A stretch of 64,000 bases of DNA from Microbacterium foliorum. Its GTDB lineage: Bacteria; Actinomycetota; Actinomycetes; Actinomycetales; Microbacteriaceae. The number at the start of each line of letters is the position of its first letter. Position 1 is the first letter of the stretch. A model generated the notes under the pieces. That model ran no database searches. It was given only the letters and a program-made list of their open reading frames with translations, and was not told where the DNA came from. This document shows positions 1 to 9,720 of this stretch, piece after piece. The stretch spans positions 1,240,001 through 1,304,000 of the forward strand of contig NZ_CP031425.1 of the NCBI RefSeq assembly GCF_003367705.1, written 5' to 3'. Position numbers and translations under genes: made by a program.

Positions 1-2828
1 TGCTCGACGCGCTGGGTGTCGAGTCCTCCCTCGAGGACTGGAGCCCGGTCGAGGCGCTGATGCGCCAGGCCGTGCCCTCGTCGATCTTCACCGACGCCTC
101 CGCGGACTCGGTCATCCCGCGCGCCGCGAGCGAGACCGAGGCGCTGGCGGAGCTGCGTGCGCTCGCCGCCCGCAACACGGTGAACCGGCCGATGATCGGC
201 CTCGGCTACTACGGCACGATCACCCCGCAGGTCATCCAGCGCAATGTGCTGGAGAACCCGTCCTGGTACACCGCCTACACGCCCTACCAGCCCGAGATCT
301 CGCAGGGCCGCCTCGAGGCCCTCATCAACTTCCAGACCATGGTCGCCGAACTGACCGGTCTGACCACCGCGAACGCCTCGATGCTCGACGAGTCCACCGC
401 GGTCGTGGAGGGGATGCTGCTGGCACGCCGCGCGTCGAAGAAGGCGTCGAACGTGTTCGCCGTCGACGCCGATGCCTTTCCGCAGACGAAGGCGCTGCTC
501 GAGACGAGGGCCGAGGCCGTGGGCATCGAGCTCGTGTCCGTGGACTTCGCCGCGGGCGAGGAGCTCCCCGCCGAGCTGTTCGGCGTGTTCGTGCAGTACC
601 CCGGCGCGTCCGGACGCGTCTGGGACCCGAGTGCCGTGATCGACGCCGCGCACGTGGCGGGCGGACTCGCCGTGGTCGCGGCCGACCTGCTCGCGCTCAC
701 GCTGATCGCGTCGCCGGGCTCGCTCGGCGCAGATGTCGCGGTGGGCACGACGCAGCGCTTCGGCGTCCCCCTCGGTTTCGGCGGCCCGCACGCGGGTTAC
801 ATGGCGGTGCGAGCGGGTCTGGAGCGCCAGCTGCCCGGGCGCCTCGTCGGTGTGTCGGTCGATGCCGACGGCAAGCCCGCCTACCGTCTGTCGCTGCAGA
901 CGCGCGAGCAGCACATCCGTCGGGAGAAGGCCACGAGCAACATCTGCACCGCTCAGGTGCTGCTCGCGGTGATGGCGTCGATGTACGCGGTCTATCACGG
1001 TCCCGACGGACTGAAGGCGATCGCCGGCGAGGTCGCGGCCAAGACCGTCATGCTGCGGGACTGGCTCGCCGACGCGGGGGCCGACCTCGTGCACGACGCG
1101 TTCTTCGACACCCTGCGGGTGCGTGTCCCGGCTCGGGCGGCCGAGATCGTCGCGCGGGCTCACGACTCCGGCATCCTGTTGCACGCGGTCGATGCCGACA
1201 CCGTCGGACTCTCGGTCGACGAGACGACGACGGTCGCTGATCTCCATCAGGTCGCTCAGGTCTTCGGCGGCCAGCGGGAGCGGGCCTTCGGGTTCTACGG
1301 CTCGGGATCGCGCGGTGCTCTTCCCGGCGACCTGCTCCGACAGGACGAGTACCTCACCCACCCGGTCTTCCACGCCCACCGCAGCGAGACCGCGATGATG
1401 CGCTACCTGAAGGGCCTCGCGGATCGCGACTACGCGCTCGACCGCGGCATGATCCCGCTCGGCTCGTGCACCATGAAGCTCAACGCGGCCACCGAGATGG
1501 CGTCGATCACGTGGCCCGAGTTCGCGGGCATCCACCCGTTCGCTCCGGCATCCGACGTCGGGGGCTACCTCGACATGATCACCCAGCTCGAGGCGTGGCT
1601 CGCCGAGGTGACGGGTTACGACGCGGTCTCGCTGCAGCCGAACGCCGGCTCGCAGGGCGAGCTCGCCGGTCTGCTCGCGATCCGCGGCTACCACCTCGCG
1701 AACGGCGACACGCAGCGCACGGTGTGCCTGATCCCGTCGTCCGCCCACGGCACCAACGCGGCCTCCGCCGTGCTCGCGGGGATGAAGGTCGTCGTGGTCG
1801 CCTGCGACGAGCTCGGCAACGTCGATCTCGACGACCTGCGGGCGAAGATCGCGACGAACGCCGATGAACTGTCGGCGCTGATGATCACCTACCCGTCGAC
1901 GCACGGCGTCTACGAGCAGGATGTGGTGCAGATCACGGATGCCGTCCATGAGGCCGGCGGACAGGTCTACGTCGACGGCGCGAACCTGAACGCGCTGCTC
2001 GGCTACGCCCGATTCGGCGACCTCGGCGGAGACGTCTCGCACCTCAACCTGCACAAGACGTTCGCGATCCCGCACGGCGGCGGCGGTCCCGGTGTGGGCC
2101 CCGTGGCGGCCAAGGCGCACCTCGCCCCGCACCTGCCGTCGCATCCGCTCGCCCAGCGTGCGGAGCACGCCGGGGGCTTCGTGTTCGAGGGCGGCGCGGT
2201 CTCGGCCGCCCCGTACGGCTCGGCGGGGATCCTCCCGATCTCGTGGTCGTACGTGCGCATGATGGGGGCCGACGGCCTCCGTCACGCCACGGCCGCCGCC
2301 GTCCTCTCGGCGAACTACATCGCCGCCCGCCTCGCCGAGCACTACCCCGTGCTCTACGCCGGCGAGGGCGGACGGGTCGCGCACGAGTGCATCCTCGATC
2401 TCCGTCCGCTCAAGGAGGCGACCGGGATCACCGTCGACGATGTGGCCAAGCGTCTCATCGACTACGGCTTCCACGCTCCGACGATGTCGTTCCCCGTGGC
2501 GGGCACGCTCATGGTCGAGCCGACCGAATCCGAGGACATCGGCGAGATCGAGCGGTTCATCGAGGCGATGATCATGATCAAGGCCGAGGCGGATGCCGTG
2601 GCCGCAGGACGCTGGCCCGCCGACGACAACCCTCTCGTGCACGCGCCGCACACCGCGGTCTCGCTGATCGCGGGGGAGTGGGAGCACGCCTACACCCGCG
2701 AGGACGCCGCCTACCCGGTGCCTGCCCTGGTGGCGGGCAAATACTGGCCGCCGGTGCGCCGAATCGATCAGGCGTACGGCGACCGCAACCTCGTCTGCGC
2801 GTGTCCTCCGATCGAGGCCTTCGCCTGA
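1..2828 (+). CDS. gcvP: Glycine dehydrogenase (decarboxylating), P-protein, 5' end cut by the window
   Basis: P-protein of the glycine cleavage system. It decarboxylates glycine with PLP and passes the aminomethyl group to lipoylated H-protein in the cytosol. The reading frame is already open at base 3, upstream of the first ATG at 60, and the residues before that ATG ([13 protein letters not shown]) match the family N-terminus. The start therefore lies outside the window. About 941 residues are visible, so only a few to a few tens are missing from a protein usually near 950. The PLP-lysine motif [15 protein letters not shown] is present (Lys near visible residue 685), as is the long single-chain N+C fusion typical of bacteria with undivided GcvP. 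gcvT and gcvH would be expected upstream. Confidence 0.96.
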   Translation, partial: LDALGVESSLEDWSPVEALMRQAVPSSIFTDASADSVIPRAASETEALAELRALAARNTVNRPMIGLGYYGTITPQVIQRNVLENPSWYTAYTPYQPEISQGRLEALINFQTMVAELTGLTTANASMLDESTAVVEGMLLARRASKKASNVFAVDADAFPQTKALLETRAEAVGIELVSVDFAAGEELPAELFGVFVQYPGASGRVWDPSAVIDAAHVAGGLAVVAADLLALTLIASPGSLGADVAVGTTQRFGVPLGFGGPHAGYMAVRAGLERQLPGRLVGVSVDADGKPAYRLSLQTREQHIRREKATSNICTAQVLLAVMASMYAVYHGPDGLKAIAGEVAAKTVMLRDWLADAGADLVHDAFFDTLRVRVPARAAEIVARAHDSGILLHAVDADTVGLSVDETTTVADLHQVAQVFGGQRERAFGFYGSGSRGALPGDLLRQDEYLTHPVFHAHRSETAMMRYLKGLADRDYALDRGMIPLGSCTMKLNAATEMASITWPEFAGIHPFAPASDVGGYLDMITQLEAWLAEVTGYDAVSLQPNAGSQGELAGLLAIRGYHLANGDTQRTVCLIPSSAHGTNAASAVLAGMKVVVVACDELGNVDLDDLRAKIATNADELSALMITYPSTHGVYEQDVVQITDAVHEAGGQVYVDGANLNALLGYARFGDLGGDVSHLNLHKTFAIPHGGGGPGVGPVAAKAHLAPHLPSHPLAQRAEHAGGFVFEGGAVSAAPYGSAGILPISWSYVRMMGADGLRHATAAAVLSANYIAARLAEHYPVLYAGEGGRVAHECILDLRPLKEATGITVDDVAKRLIDYGFHAPTMSFPVAGTLMVEPTESEDIGEIERFIEAMIMIKAEADAVAAGRWPADDNPLVHAPHTAVSLIAGEWEHAYTREDAAYPVPALVAGKYWPPVRRIDQAYGDRNLVCACPPIEAFA

Positions 2829-2836
2829 GGACGGAC

Positions 2837-2877
2837 GGGTGTGGGCCGGCGATCTTCACGATCGCCGGCCCACACCC
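2837..2877. terminator. Strong hairpin terminator after gcvP
   Basis: Perfect 18-bp inverted repeat (2837-2854 with 2860-2877) and a 5-nt loop TTCAC, starting 8 bases after the gcvP stop. There is no T-run. It lies between the ends of two convergent genes and can serve both strands. Confidence 0.85.
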
Positions 2878-2891
2878 CGGTCATCCTGCTG

Positions 2892-3119
2892 TCAATTCGT
2901 CCATCTGAACCACTGTCCGGGGAGTCCGGGGCGGTTCTGGCATGGGCCGACCGAGTAGCCCTCCTGCACGTACAGGCGACGGTCGGCCTGGCATTGGCCG
3001 CTCTCGATGTAGGCCCCCGCCCACCCGGTCGCGGCTTGAGCAGCGAGCGGCGCCGACACCGCCAGACCCGCGACCAAGGCGGCTCCCGCTGCAATGCTCA
3101 TCACTCTCTTCTTCGTCAT
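2892..3119 (-). CDS. Small secreted peptide with C-x16-C core (paralogue of the gene at 9426)
   Basis: Protein of 75 residues with a clear Sec signal peptide: MTKK, a hydrophobic stretch at about residues 6-22, and an AQA-A cleavage site near residue 29. The predicted mature peptide of about 46 residues has two cysteines, in QCQADR and VGPCQ, separated by exactly 16 residues, and a Trp-rich end (WFRW). The start was set at the ATG preceded by GGAGGGA rather than the longer open frame upstream. The same C-x16-C layout occurs in the gene at 9426-9641. Function is not recognised. The two cysteines probably form one disulfide outside the cell (inference). It has its own promoter and the gcvP terminator behind it. 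Confidence 0.8.
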   Translation of the reverse strand: MTKKRVMSIAAGAALVAGLAVSAPLAAQAATGWAGAYIESGQCQADRRLYVQEGYSVGPCQNRPGLPGQWFRWTN

Positions 3120-3147
3120 CGTTGACTTCCCTCCGATTGGTCCGCCA

Positions 3148-3176
3148 AATTTATCGGTTCGTTCGCAGCCTGGCAA
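3148..3176 (-). promoter_or_regulatory. Sigma70-like promoter for the small secreted peptide gene
   Basis: On the minus strand, -35 TTGCCA (3171-3176) and -10 TAAATT (3148-3153) are separated by exactly 17 bp, 28 bases before the start codon. This is one of the best consensus promoters in the window. Confidence 0.7.
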
Positions 3177-3342
3177 TCACGTCGCGTGCAGCGTGTTTCT
3201 CGGATGTTACGGATGGTCACCACTCAGTAACGGTTGATTAGCCGACTGGGGATACGCGTGTCGAGCAGGGTTAGGCTCAGGTATCCCTGCGCGCTCCACC
3301 ATGAGCGCGCAGACTGTCGTTTGAGTCCACAGGAGGACAAAA

Positions 3343-4992
3343 GTGAAGCGCAACAAGATCGCCCTCGCGGGCGTCGCGCTGTTCGCGATCGGCGCCATGG
3401 CGCTCGCGGGCTGCGCGGGTAGCTCGGGGGACACCGACTCCGGCAAGCCGAACGCCGGCGATGCAACCGCAGTCGTCACCGCGAACGGATCCGAGCCGGA
3501 GAACCCGCTCATCCCGACCAACACCAACGAGGTCGGCGGTGGAAAGATCCTCGACTCGATCTTCGCGGGACTCGCGTTCTATGACGGAGACGGCGCACTC
3601 GTCAACGACATGGCCGAGGAGATCACGGTCGACAGCCCGACCTCGCTCACGGTCAAGCTCAAGAAGGACCAGAAGTTCACCGACGGCACCGATGTGCTGG
3701 CGGACAACTTCATCAAGGCGTGGAACTACGGTGCGCTGCTCTCGAACAAGCAGCTCAACCAGTCCTGGTTCAGCGACATCGTCGGCTACAGCGACTCGGC
3801 TGACGCAGAGCTCACCGGTCTGAAGAAGGTCGATGATCTCTCCTTCACGATCGAGCTCAGCACCCCCGTGGCTGCCGACTTCGCCACTCGCCTCGGATAC
3901 TCCGCCTACTACCCCCTGCCCGACGTCGCCTTCGACGACATGGCTGCCTTCGGTGAGAACCCGATCGGCAACGGACCGTACAAGCTCGATGGCGATGGGG
4001 CGTGGCAGCACGACGTCAGCATCGCGCTGGTGAAGAACGATGACTACCAGGGCGACCGCAAGGTCGTCAACGGCGGTCTGACGATCACCTTCTACACGTC
4101 GCTCGACGCGGCGTACGCCGACCTCCTCTCCGGAGAGCTCGACGTGATCGACGCGATCCCCGACACTTCGATCGCGACCTTCGAGGGTGAGCTCGGCGAC
4201 CGCGCGGTCAACCAGCCGGCCGCGATCTTCCAGTCGTTCACGATCGGCGAGCAGGTTGCACACTTCGCAGGCGAAGAGGGCCAGCTCCGTCGTGCCGCCA
4301 TCTCGATGGCGATCAATCGCGACGAGATCACCGACAAGATCTTCAACGGCACCCGCACGCCGGCAAGTGACTTCACCTCTCCGGTGCTCGACGGCTGGAG
4401 CGACTCGCTCGAGGGTGCCGACGTGCTGACGTATAACCCCGACGAGGCGAAGAAGCTGTGGGCTGAGGCCGATGCCATCTCGCCGTGGTCGGGCACCTTC
4501 CAGATCGCGTACAACTCTGACAGCGCCCACCAGGCGTGGGTGGACGCAGTGTCGAACTCGATCAAGAACACGCTCGGCATCGAGGCATCCGGAGCACCCT
4601 TCGTCGACTTCGCCACCCTGCGTGCGACGGTCAACGAGCGCGGCGCCGATGGAAAGCGCACGATCCAGACCGCCAATCGCTCCGGATGGCAGGCTGACTA
4701 CCCGGGTCTGTACAACTTCCTGTTCCCGCTGTACTCCACGGGGGCCTCCTCGAACGACGGTGACTACTCCAACGCCGACTTCGACGCATTGCTCGAGCAG
4801 GGTGCATCCGCGAGCGACCCCGCGAAGGCGATCGAGGACTACCAGAAGGCTCAGGAGATCCTGCTGAAGGACCTCCCGGCTGTGCCGCTGTGGTACCAGA
4901 ACGTGTCCGGTGGTTTCGGTGGGAACGTCGACAACGTCGTGTTCGGCTGGAACTCCGTGCCGCTCTACTACGAGATCACCAAGACGAACTAG
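3343..4992 (+). CDS. Oligopeptide/dipeptide ABC transporter substrate-binding lipoprotein (SBP family 5)
   Basis: Extracytoplasmic peptide-binding lipoprotein of 549 residues. It begins with a GTG start 7 bases after an AGGAGG ribosome site. The N-terminus has a signal peptide with lipobox LAGC (Cys25), then an acidic Ser/Gly linker, then the family-5 solute-binding fold (roughly residues 50-545; motifs such as PTSLTVKLKKDQKFTDG and GNGPYKLDG). It heads an operon with two permeases and a double ATPase, so it should deliver peptides for import. The exact ligand cannot be read from sequence. A hairpin separates it from the next gene, which fits the usual excess of binding protein over permeases. 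An 8-bp hairpin (3289-3310) lies in its leader. Confidence 0.93.
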   Translation: MKRNKIALAGVALFAIGAMALAGCAGSSGDTDSGKPNAGDATAVVTANGSEPENPLIPTNTNEVGGGKILDSIFAGLAFYDGDGALVNDMAEEITVDSPTSLTVKLKKDQKFTDGTDVLADNFIKAWNYGALLSNKQLNQSWFSDIVGYSDSADAELTGLKKVDDLSFTIELSTPVAADFATRLGYSAYYPLPDVAFDDMAAFGENPIGNGPYKLDGDGAWQHDVSIALVKNDDYQGDRKVVNGGLTITFYTSLDAAYADLLSGELDVIDAIPDTSIATFEGELGDRAVNQPAAIFQSFTIGEQVAHFAGEEGQLRRAAISMAINRDEITDKIFNGTRTPASDFTSPVLDGWSDSLEGADVLTYNPDEAKKLWAEADAISPWSGTFQIAYNSDSAHQAWVDAVSNSIKNTLGIEASGAPFVDFATLRATVNERGADGKRTIQTANRSGWQADYPGLYNFLFPLYSTGASSNDGDYSNADFDALLEQGASASDPAKAIEDYQKAQEILLKDLPAVPLWYQNVSGGFGGNVDNVVFGWNSVPLYYEITKTN

Positions 4993-5014
4993 TCCCCATG
5001 GAGGACTGAGCCGC

Positions 5015-5043
5015 GAGGCGGCGACGATCACCGTCGCCGCCTC
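5015..5043 (+). terminator. Intra-operon hairpin (attenuator) between binding protein and permease genes
   Basis: Perfect 12-bp stem (5015-5026 with 5032-5043), loop ATCAC, no T-run. Its position just after the binding-protein gene suggests 3'-end stabilisation or partial termination. Confidence 0.6.
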
Positions 5044-5084
5044 GTAGCCGTGTCCCCTGGGAACGTCTCCATGAAAGGAGAGGG

Positions 5085-6014
5085 ATGTTCTCGTACATCA
5101 TTCGACGACTGCTTCAGCTGATTCCCGTGTTCTTCGGCTCGACGCTGCTGATCTTCGCACTCGTCTTCCTCATGCCGGGCGACCCCATCGCGGCGCTCTT
5201 CGGCGACAAGCCCCCGGCACCGGCGCTCCTCGAAGCGATCCGGGCCCAGTATCACCTCGATGAACCCTTCCTGGTGCAGTACTACTACTACATCCTCGGG
5301 GTGTTCCAGGGCGATATGGGCACCACGTTCTCGGGACAGTCCGTGAACGAAGTCCTTGCCCGCACCCTGCCCATCACGGGACGCCTCGCGATCATGGCCA
5401 TCGGCATCGAGTTCCTGCTCGCGATCGTCATCGGCACGTTCTCGGCGCTGCGCAAGGGGAAGCTGTTCGATAACGGCGCCCTCGTCGTATCGCTGGTCTT
5501 CCTCTCGATGCCGATCTTCGTCGTGGCCTTCCTCGCGCAATACTTCCTTGCGATCAAGCTCGGTTGGTTCCGAGCGACCGTCGGTGGGCAGAACGACTGG
5601 GGCGACCTCTGGTTGCCGGCTATCGTGCTCGGTCTGAGCCTCTTCGCGACGAGCATGCGGCTCATGCGTGGGTCGGTCCTCGACACGCTCAATCAGGATT
5701 GGGTGCGCACGGCATACAGCAAGGGCCTCTCGCGAGGCCGGGTCATCCCGGTGCACGTGCTGCGCAACTCGCTCATCCCCGTGATCACGAACTCGGCGAC
5801 GAACTTCGGTGTGCTGCTGGTGGGCGCGACCGTGACCGAGTTCATCTTCAACATCCCAGGGGTGGGAAACACCCTGTTCCACGCGACGCTGAAGCATGAG
5901 GGGCCGACGATCGTGTCGTTCGTGACGGTCTTCGTGATCATCTACGTTCTCGTCAACCTGCTCGTGGATCTGCTCTACGGACTGCTCGACCCGAGGATTC
6001 GCTATGTCAGTTGA
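5085..6014 (+). CDS. Peptide ABC transporter permease, DppB/OppB type
   Basis: Integral membrane permease of 309 residues, usual length for DppB. The N-terminal signature is typical (MFSYIIRRLLQLIPVFFG). A periplasmic-side loop with MPGDP follows, then several membrane helices and the cytoplasmic EAA loop (about residues 205-235, AYSKGLSRGRVIPVHV) that docks on the ATPase. The ribosome site AAGGAGAGG is well placed before the ATG. The 3' end overlaps the next permease gene by 11 bp, showing translational coupling. It forms the heterodimeric channel with the product of the 6004 gene. Confidence 0.93.
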   Translation: MFSYIIRRLLQLIPVFFGSTLLIFALVFLMPGDPIAALFGDKPPAPALLEAIRAQYHLDEPFLVQYYYYILGVFQGDMGTTFSGQSVNEVLARTLPITGRLAIMAIGIEFLLAIVIGTFSALRKGKLFDNGALVVSLVFLSMPIFVVAFLAQYFLAIKLGWFRATVGGQNDWGDLWLPAIVLGLSLFATSMRLMRGSVLDTLNQDWVRTAYSKGLSRGRVIPVHVLRNSLIPVITNSATNFGVLLVGATVTEFIFNIPGVGNTLFHATLKHEGPTIVSFVTVFVIIYVLVNLLVDLLYGLLDPRIRYVS

Positions 6015-6957
6015 ACCATCCGATCACTTCGTCGCCGCTGTGACGAAGGCCCCCGCCAAGACCGATGCCGTCGTCGTTTCGGGAAAACCCGCGAGCCTCT
6101 GGCGCGATGGCTGGCACGATCTGCGTCGTCGTCCGATGTTCTGGATTTCCCTGGTCATCATCGGGGTCGTCCTGCTCATGGCTGTCTGGCCGACCTTGTT
6201 CACTCAGACGCCGCCGAACAATCAGTGCGAGCTCAGCAACTCCAACGGCGGCCCTGCCGCCGGGCATCCGCTCGGCTTCACATTCCAGGGTTGCGACATC
6301 TATGCGCGCATCGTGTGGGGCTCCCGCACCTCGCTGAGCGTCGGTCTGATCTCCACGATCATCGGCTCCGGCATCGGACTGGTCATGGGCGCGCTTGCCG
6401 GATACTACGGCGGTTGGGTCGACGCAGTGCTGTCCCGCATCGGGGACATCTTCTTCTCGATCCCTTACGTGCTGGCAGCTGTCGTCGTCATGACCGTGTA
6501 CTCGGACTTCCGCAACGTGCTGACGCTGTCGATCGCGATCGGTGGCTTCGCGTGGGCCTCGACCGCACGTGTCGTCCGTGCCGAGATTCTGCGAGTGCGC
6601 CAGGCGGAGTTCGTCACGGCATCGCGCGCGCTGGGATTGTCGCGCTTCCGCACGTTGCTGTCGCACGTGCTGCCGAACGCGATCGCCCCGTTGCTCGTGC
6701 TCGCGACGCTCGCGCTCGCAGGCGCGATCGTCGCCGAGGCCACACTGACATTCCTCGGTGTCGGGCTCGGCGGAGGTGCAGGTGGTGACGTGATGTCGTG
6801 GGGCAAGGACATCAGTGATGCCCAGACGTCACTGAGAATCGCGCCGATGTCGCTCATCTACCCCTCTCTCGCGCTCACGATCACCGTGCTCGCGTTCATC
6901 ATGCTGGGCGAACTCATCAGAGACGCTCTCGATCCGAAGGCGAGGGCACAGCGATGA
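6004..6957 (+). CDS. Peptide ABC transporter permease, DppC/OppC type
   Basis: Second permease, 317 residues. It has an N-terminal cytoplasmic segment and a first helix (about residues 45-65) of the OppC_N type. The periplasmic loop has HPLGFTFQGCDIYARIVWG, and the EAA loop is SRALGLSRFRTLLSHVLPN. It pairs with the DppB-type protein to form the pore. The gene overlaps its upstream neighbour by 11 bp and the ATPase gene by 4 bp (ATGA), so the three are translated together. Confidence 0.93.
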   Translation: MSVEPSDHFVAAVTKAPAKTDAVVVSGKPASLWRDGWHDLRRRPMFWISLVIIGVVLLMAVWPTLFTQTPPNNQCELSNSNGGPAAGHPLGFTFQGCDIYARIVWGSRTSLSVGLISTIIGSGIGLVMGALAGYYGGWVDAVLSRIGDIFFSIPYVLAAVVVMTVYSDFRNVLTLSIAIGGFAWASTARVVRAEILRVRQAEFVTASRALGLSRFRTLLSHVLPNAIAPLLVLATLALAGAIVAEATLTFLGVGLGGGAGGDVMSWGKDISDAQTSLRIAPMSLIYPSLALTITVLAFIMLGELIRDALDPKARAQR

Positions 6958-8633
6958 GCGTTCACGCACAGCAGTCCACCGAACCGATTCTGAGCGTGCG
7001 CGACCTCAAGGTCGCGTTTCGCGGGCAGGCCGGACCCCGTGAGGTGCTCCACGGGATCTCCTTCGACGTCCACGCCGGCGAGACCGTGGCCATCGTGGGT
7101 GAGTCGGGTTCCGGCAAATCCACCACAGCGGCTGCGATCATCAACCTGCTCCCGGGGACGGGAACGGTGACCGGTGGCAGCGTCACGCTGGACGGTCGCG
7201 AGCTGACGACGCTCAACCGCCGTGAGATCGAGGAGGTCCGGGGCAAGGACGTCGGTTTCGTGCCGCAGGACCCGATGGCAAGCCTCAACCCCGTCTGGTC
7301 GATCGGTTTCCAGGTCAAAGAAGCGGTCCGCGCGAACGGCCTGGCTGCCGGGCGCAGTGAGGTTCGAGATCGTGCTGTCGAGGTGCTGCAGCAGGCCGGG
7401 CTCGCGGATGCCGAGCGCCGCCTGCACCAATACCCGCACCAGTTCTCGGGGGGTATGCGCCAGCGAGCACTGATCGGCATCGGTCTGGCAGCTGACCCGA
7501 AACTCCTGATCGCCGACGAGCCGACCAGCGCGCTCGACGTCACGGTCCAACGCGTGATCCTCGATCACATGGCATCGTTGACGCGTGATCGAGGCACTGC
7601 GGTGCTGCTCATCACGCATGATCTCGGTCTTGCGGCCGAGCGTGCGGAGCGGATCATCGTGATGAACGGCGGTGACATCGTAGAGGCCGGTCCCAGTCGC
7701 GCGATTCTCGAGAATCCGCAGCATCCGTACACGAAGCGGCTGGTCGGCGCTGCGCCGAGCATCGCCTCGCAGCGGATCCAGGCGATCGTCGAGGACCGCG
7801 GCGTCAGGACGGTCGAAGACCTCTCCGACACTCCTCCGACAGTGCGGGTCGCCGGGTTGACGAAGGACTATCGGATCCGGCAGGGTAACTTCCGCAGTGA
7901 GGCGTTCCGTGCCGTCGACGACGTCACGTTCGATATCCCGAAGGGCAAGACGCTCGCGCTGGTCGGAGAATCGGGTTCGGGGAAGTCGACCGTCGCGAAG
8001 ATGCTGCTGAAGCTCGAGGAACCGACGTCCGGTCTCATCGAGATCGACGGTCAAGACGTGTCGCACCTCTCGAACGCCCAGTCGTTCGGGCTTCGGCGGC
8101 GTATGCAGCCGGTATTCCAAGACCCGTACGGATCGATGGATCCGCTGCGCAACATCGGCAATACCATCGCGGAGCCGTTGAACATCCACGGCGTGGGCGA
8201 CCAGTCGTCCCGACGGGACCGGGTGCTCGAGCTCCTCGACCAGGTGTCGCTGCCTCGGGAGCTGTCGACGAGGTATCCGAACGAGTTGTCGGGCGGTCAG
8301 CGTCAGCGAGTCGCGATCGCGCGCGCGCTCGCACTCAAGCCGGACATCGTCGTGCTCGACGAAGCGGTCTCGGCTCTGGACGTGCTCGTTCAGGACCAGA
8401 TCCTCAAGCTGCTCGCTGAGCTGCAGTCGGAGCTTGATCTGACGTATCTCTTCATCACGCACGACCTCGCGGTCGTGCGTGTCTCCAGCGACTTCGTCTG
8501 CGTCATGGAGCGAGGCAAGCTCGTGGAGCAGGGAACCGTGGACGAGATCTTCGCCAATCCGCAGCAGGAGTACACGGACCGCCTGCTCAAGGCGATCCCC
8601 GGTGTATCGATGTCGCTGGGAGGCCAGGCATAG
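6954..8633 (+). CDS. Fused double ATPase of the peptide ABC transporter (DppD-DppF type)
   Basis: Cytoplasmic protein of 559 residues carrying two complete nucleotide-binding domains in one chain. Domain 1 has Walker A at about residues 48-56 (GESGSGKST), signature FSGGMRQ near 164 and Walker B LLIADEPTSALD. Domain 2 has Walker A near 337-345, signature LSGGQRQ near 445 and Walker B IVVLDEAVSALD. In many bacteria these are separate DppD and DppF proteins; the fusion is common in actinobacteria. Each domain ends with the oligopeptide-type C-terminal extension (NPQHPYTKRL; NPQQEYTDRL). It powers import through the two upstream permeases. Confidence 0.95.
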   Translation: MSVHAQQSTEPILSVRDLKVAFRGQAGPREVLHGISFDVHAGETVAIVGESGSGKSTTAAAIINLLPGTGTVTGGSVTLDGRELTTLNRREIEEVRGKDVGFVPQDPMASLNPVWSIGFQVKEAVRANGLAAGRSEVRDRAVEVLQQAGLADAERRLHQYPHQFSGGMRQRALIGIGLAADPKLLIADEPTSALDVTVQRVILDHMASLTRDRGTAVLLITHDLGLAAERAERIIVMNGGDIVEAGPSRAILENPQHPYTKRLVGAAPSIASQRIQAIVEDRGVRTVEDLSDTPPTVRVAGLTKDYRIRQGNFRSEAFRAVDDVTFDIPKGKTLALVGESGSGKSTVAKMLLKLEEPTSGLIEIDGQDVSHLSNAQSFGLRRRMQPVFQDPYGSMDPLRNIGNTIAEPLNIHGVGDQSSRRDRVLELLDQVSLPRELSTRYPNELSGGQRQRVAIARALALKPDIVVLDEAVSALDVLVQDQILKLLAELQSELDLTYLFITHDLAVVRVSSDFVCVMERGKLVEQGTVDEIFANPQQEYTDRLLKAIPGVSMSLGGQA

Positions 8634-9199
8634 TGACGGCGGCTCCCGCACCCGAGGGCGCACGCACATACCGTGCACCCTCGGGTGTCGTCACCATGGT
8701 CTTGACCGGCCTGCTCGCGCTGTTCCTGCTCGGGGATGCCGTGGTCAGGGGCGGGTGGGGTCCTATGCTGCTGCTCGCGCCATGGGTCCTGCTCGGTCTC
8801 TGGGTCGTGTATCAGATCAGCTTCGTGTCACATGTGCGGGTCACCGGCGAAGGCGTTCTCGTGCAGAATCTGCTGCGTCGTACTGCATTCGGGTGGAGTC
8901 AGGTGCGCGACATCGATCTGCGCTGGCAGCTCGTGTTCTCGCTGCAGGACGGCACCGACCTCACGAGCTTCGGCGGTCCGGCTCACGCTCGCCCACGCCG
9001 GAGCCGTATGCGCGATGAGGATGCGCGGACGGTGCCAACCGGCTTCCGTGATCTCGCGGACATCCGCGACCGCTGGCAGGCAGCTGACGTGACGGCGGAC
9101 CAGGCGATCCGTCGCTCCTGGGACTGGAAGGCATTGGGGGCACTAGGCGTGATCCTGGTGTGTGCGGTCGTCTCGGTATGGCTTGTCGAGGCCTCCTGA
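8633..9199 (+). CDS. PH-like domain membrane protein
   Basis: Protein of 188 residues translated from a GTG that shares one base with the ATPase stop codon (TAGTG), so it is the last gene of the peptide-transporter operon. Two adjacent N-terminal membrane helices (about residues 20-65) are followed by a compact bacterial PH-like domain (VRVTGEGVLVQNLLRRT, then FGWSQVRDIDLRW). A charged linker and a single C-terminal helix (about 168-186) complete it. This layout is common among actinobacterial PH-domain proteins of unknown role. Coupling to the transporter suggests an accessory or membrane-stress role, but that is inference. Confidence 0.8.
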   Translation: MTAAPAPEGARTYRAPSGVVTMVLTGLLALFLLGDAVVRGGWGPMLLLAPWVLLGLWVVYQISFVSHVRVTGEGVLVQNLLRRTAFGWSQVRDIDLRWQLVFSLQDGTDLTSFGGPAHARPRRSRMRDEDARTVPTGFRDLADIRDRWQAADVTADQAIRRSWDWKALGALGVILVCAVVSVWLVEAS

Positions 9200-9250
9200 G
9201 AGCCGCCTGCTCTCGCCGTCCCTCCCGCCGACGAACGCACGCGAGAGCGA

Positions 9251-9288
9251 CGCTGTGCCCCTCACGCGGAAGCGTGAGGGGCACAGCG
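9251..9288. terminator. Terminator hairpin, end of the peptide-transporter operon
   Basis: Perfect 17-bp stem with a GGAA (GNRA) tetraloop at 9268-9271. It lies between convergent genes and could stop transcripts from both sides. A second, weaker 7-bp repeat (9333-9339 with 9344-9350) follows. Nothing else was seen between 9200 and 9425. Confidence 0.85.
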
Positions 9289-9425
9289 ATCGCGTCTCCG
9301 GCACCTCGCAGGACGGCGGTCTCGTCGATCCGTTGACTGAACGCAGTCAAGCGCTACGACTCACGAGCATGAGCACCGGGTGTGCCGGAAGGGCCGGCTC
9401 ATGACGAGGGGCGGAGCATGGGCGG

Positions 9426-9641
9426 TCACTGATACGACTGGAAGTACCAGCCGCCCGTTCCCGGAACGCAGGGGCTCGCCCTGCCACCTCCGCGAACGAA
9501 ATCGGTGCGGTCCGCATTGCACTGCTGCGGCGACGAGTACGGCCCGAACTCGCTTGCAGAAGCGGGTGTCACGCCGAACAGCGTGATCCCCGCAGCGACT
9601 GCGATGGCGACGCCCAGTTTGGCTCCGCGATTCTTCTTCAT
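9426..9641 (-). CDS. Small secreted peptide with C-x16-C core (paralogue of the gene at 2892)
   Basis: Protein of 71 residues. The signal peptide is MKKNRGAK, a hydrophobic core at about residues 9-24, and an ASA-S cleavage site near 29. The mature part of about 41 residues contains QCNADR and ASPCV with exactly 16 residues between the two cysteines, then a Gly/Trp/aromatic end (GGWYF). The ribosome site GGAGGGA matches that of the 2892 gene. The shared pattern (G-x-Y, QC-x-ADR, a Val at the same spacing, a Gly, PC, W-x-F) indicates common descent, although overall identity is low. The two genes flank the peptide ABC operon. Function unknown. Confidence 0.78.
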   Translation of the reverse strand: MKKNRGAKLGVAIAVAAGITLFGVTPASASEFGPYSSPQQCNADRTDFVRGGGRASPCVPGTGGWYFQSYQ

Positions 9642-9720
9642 GAGCTATTCCCTCCATATGCGGCATCGATGGAGGTACCAAGAGTAGGGGAGTGCGTGCG
9701 GGAATGCATAGGGCGCCGCG

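Noticed and set aside
3277..5031. 584-residue open frame opposite the peptide-binding lipoprotein gene
   Set aside because: Low-complexity Arg/Val/Asp-rich translation, exactly antisense to a well-supported gene; a by-product of high GC content.
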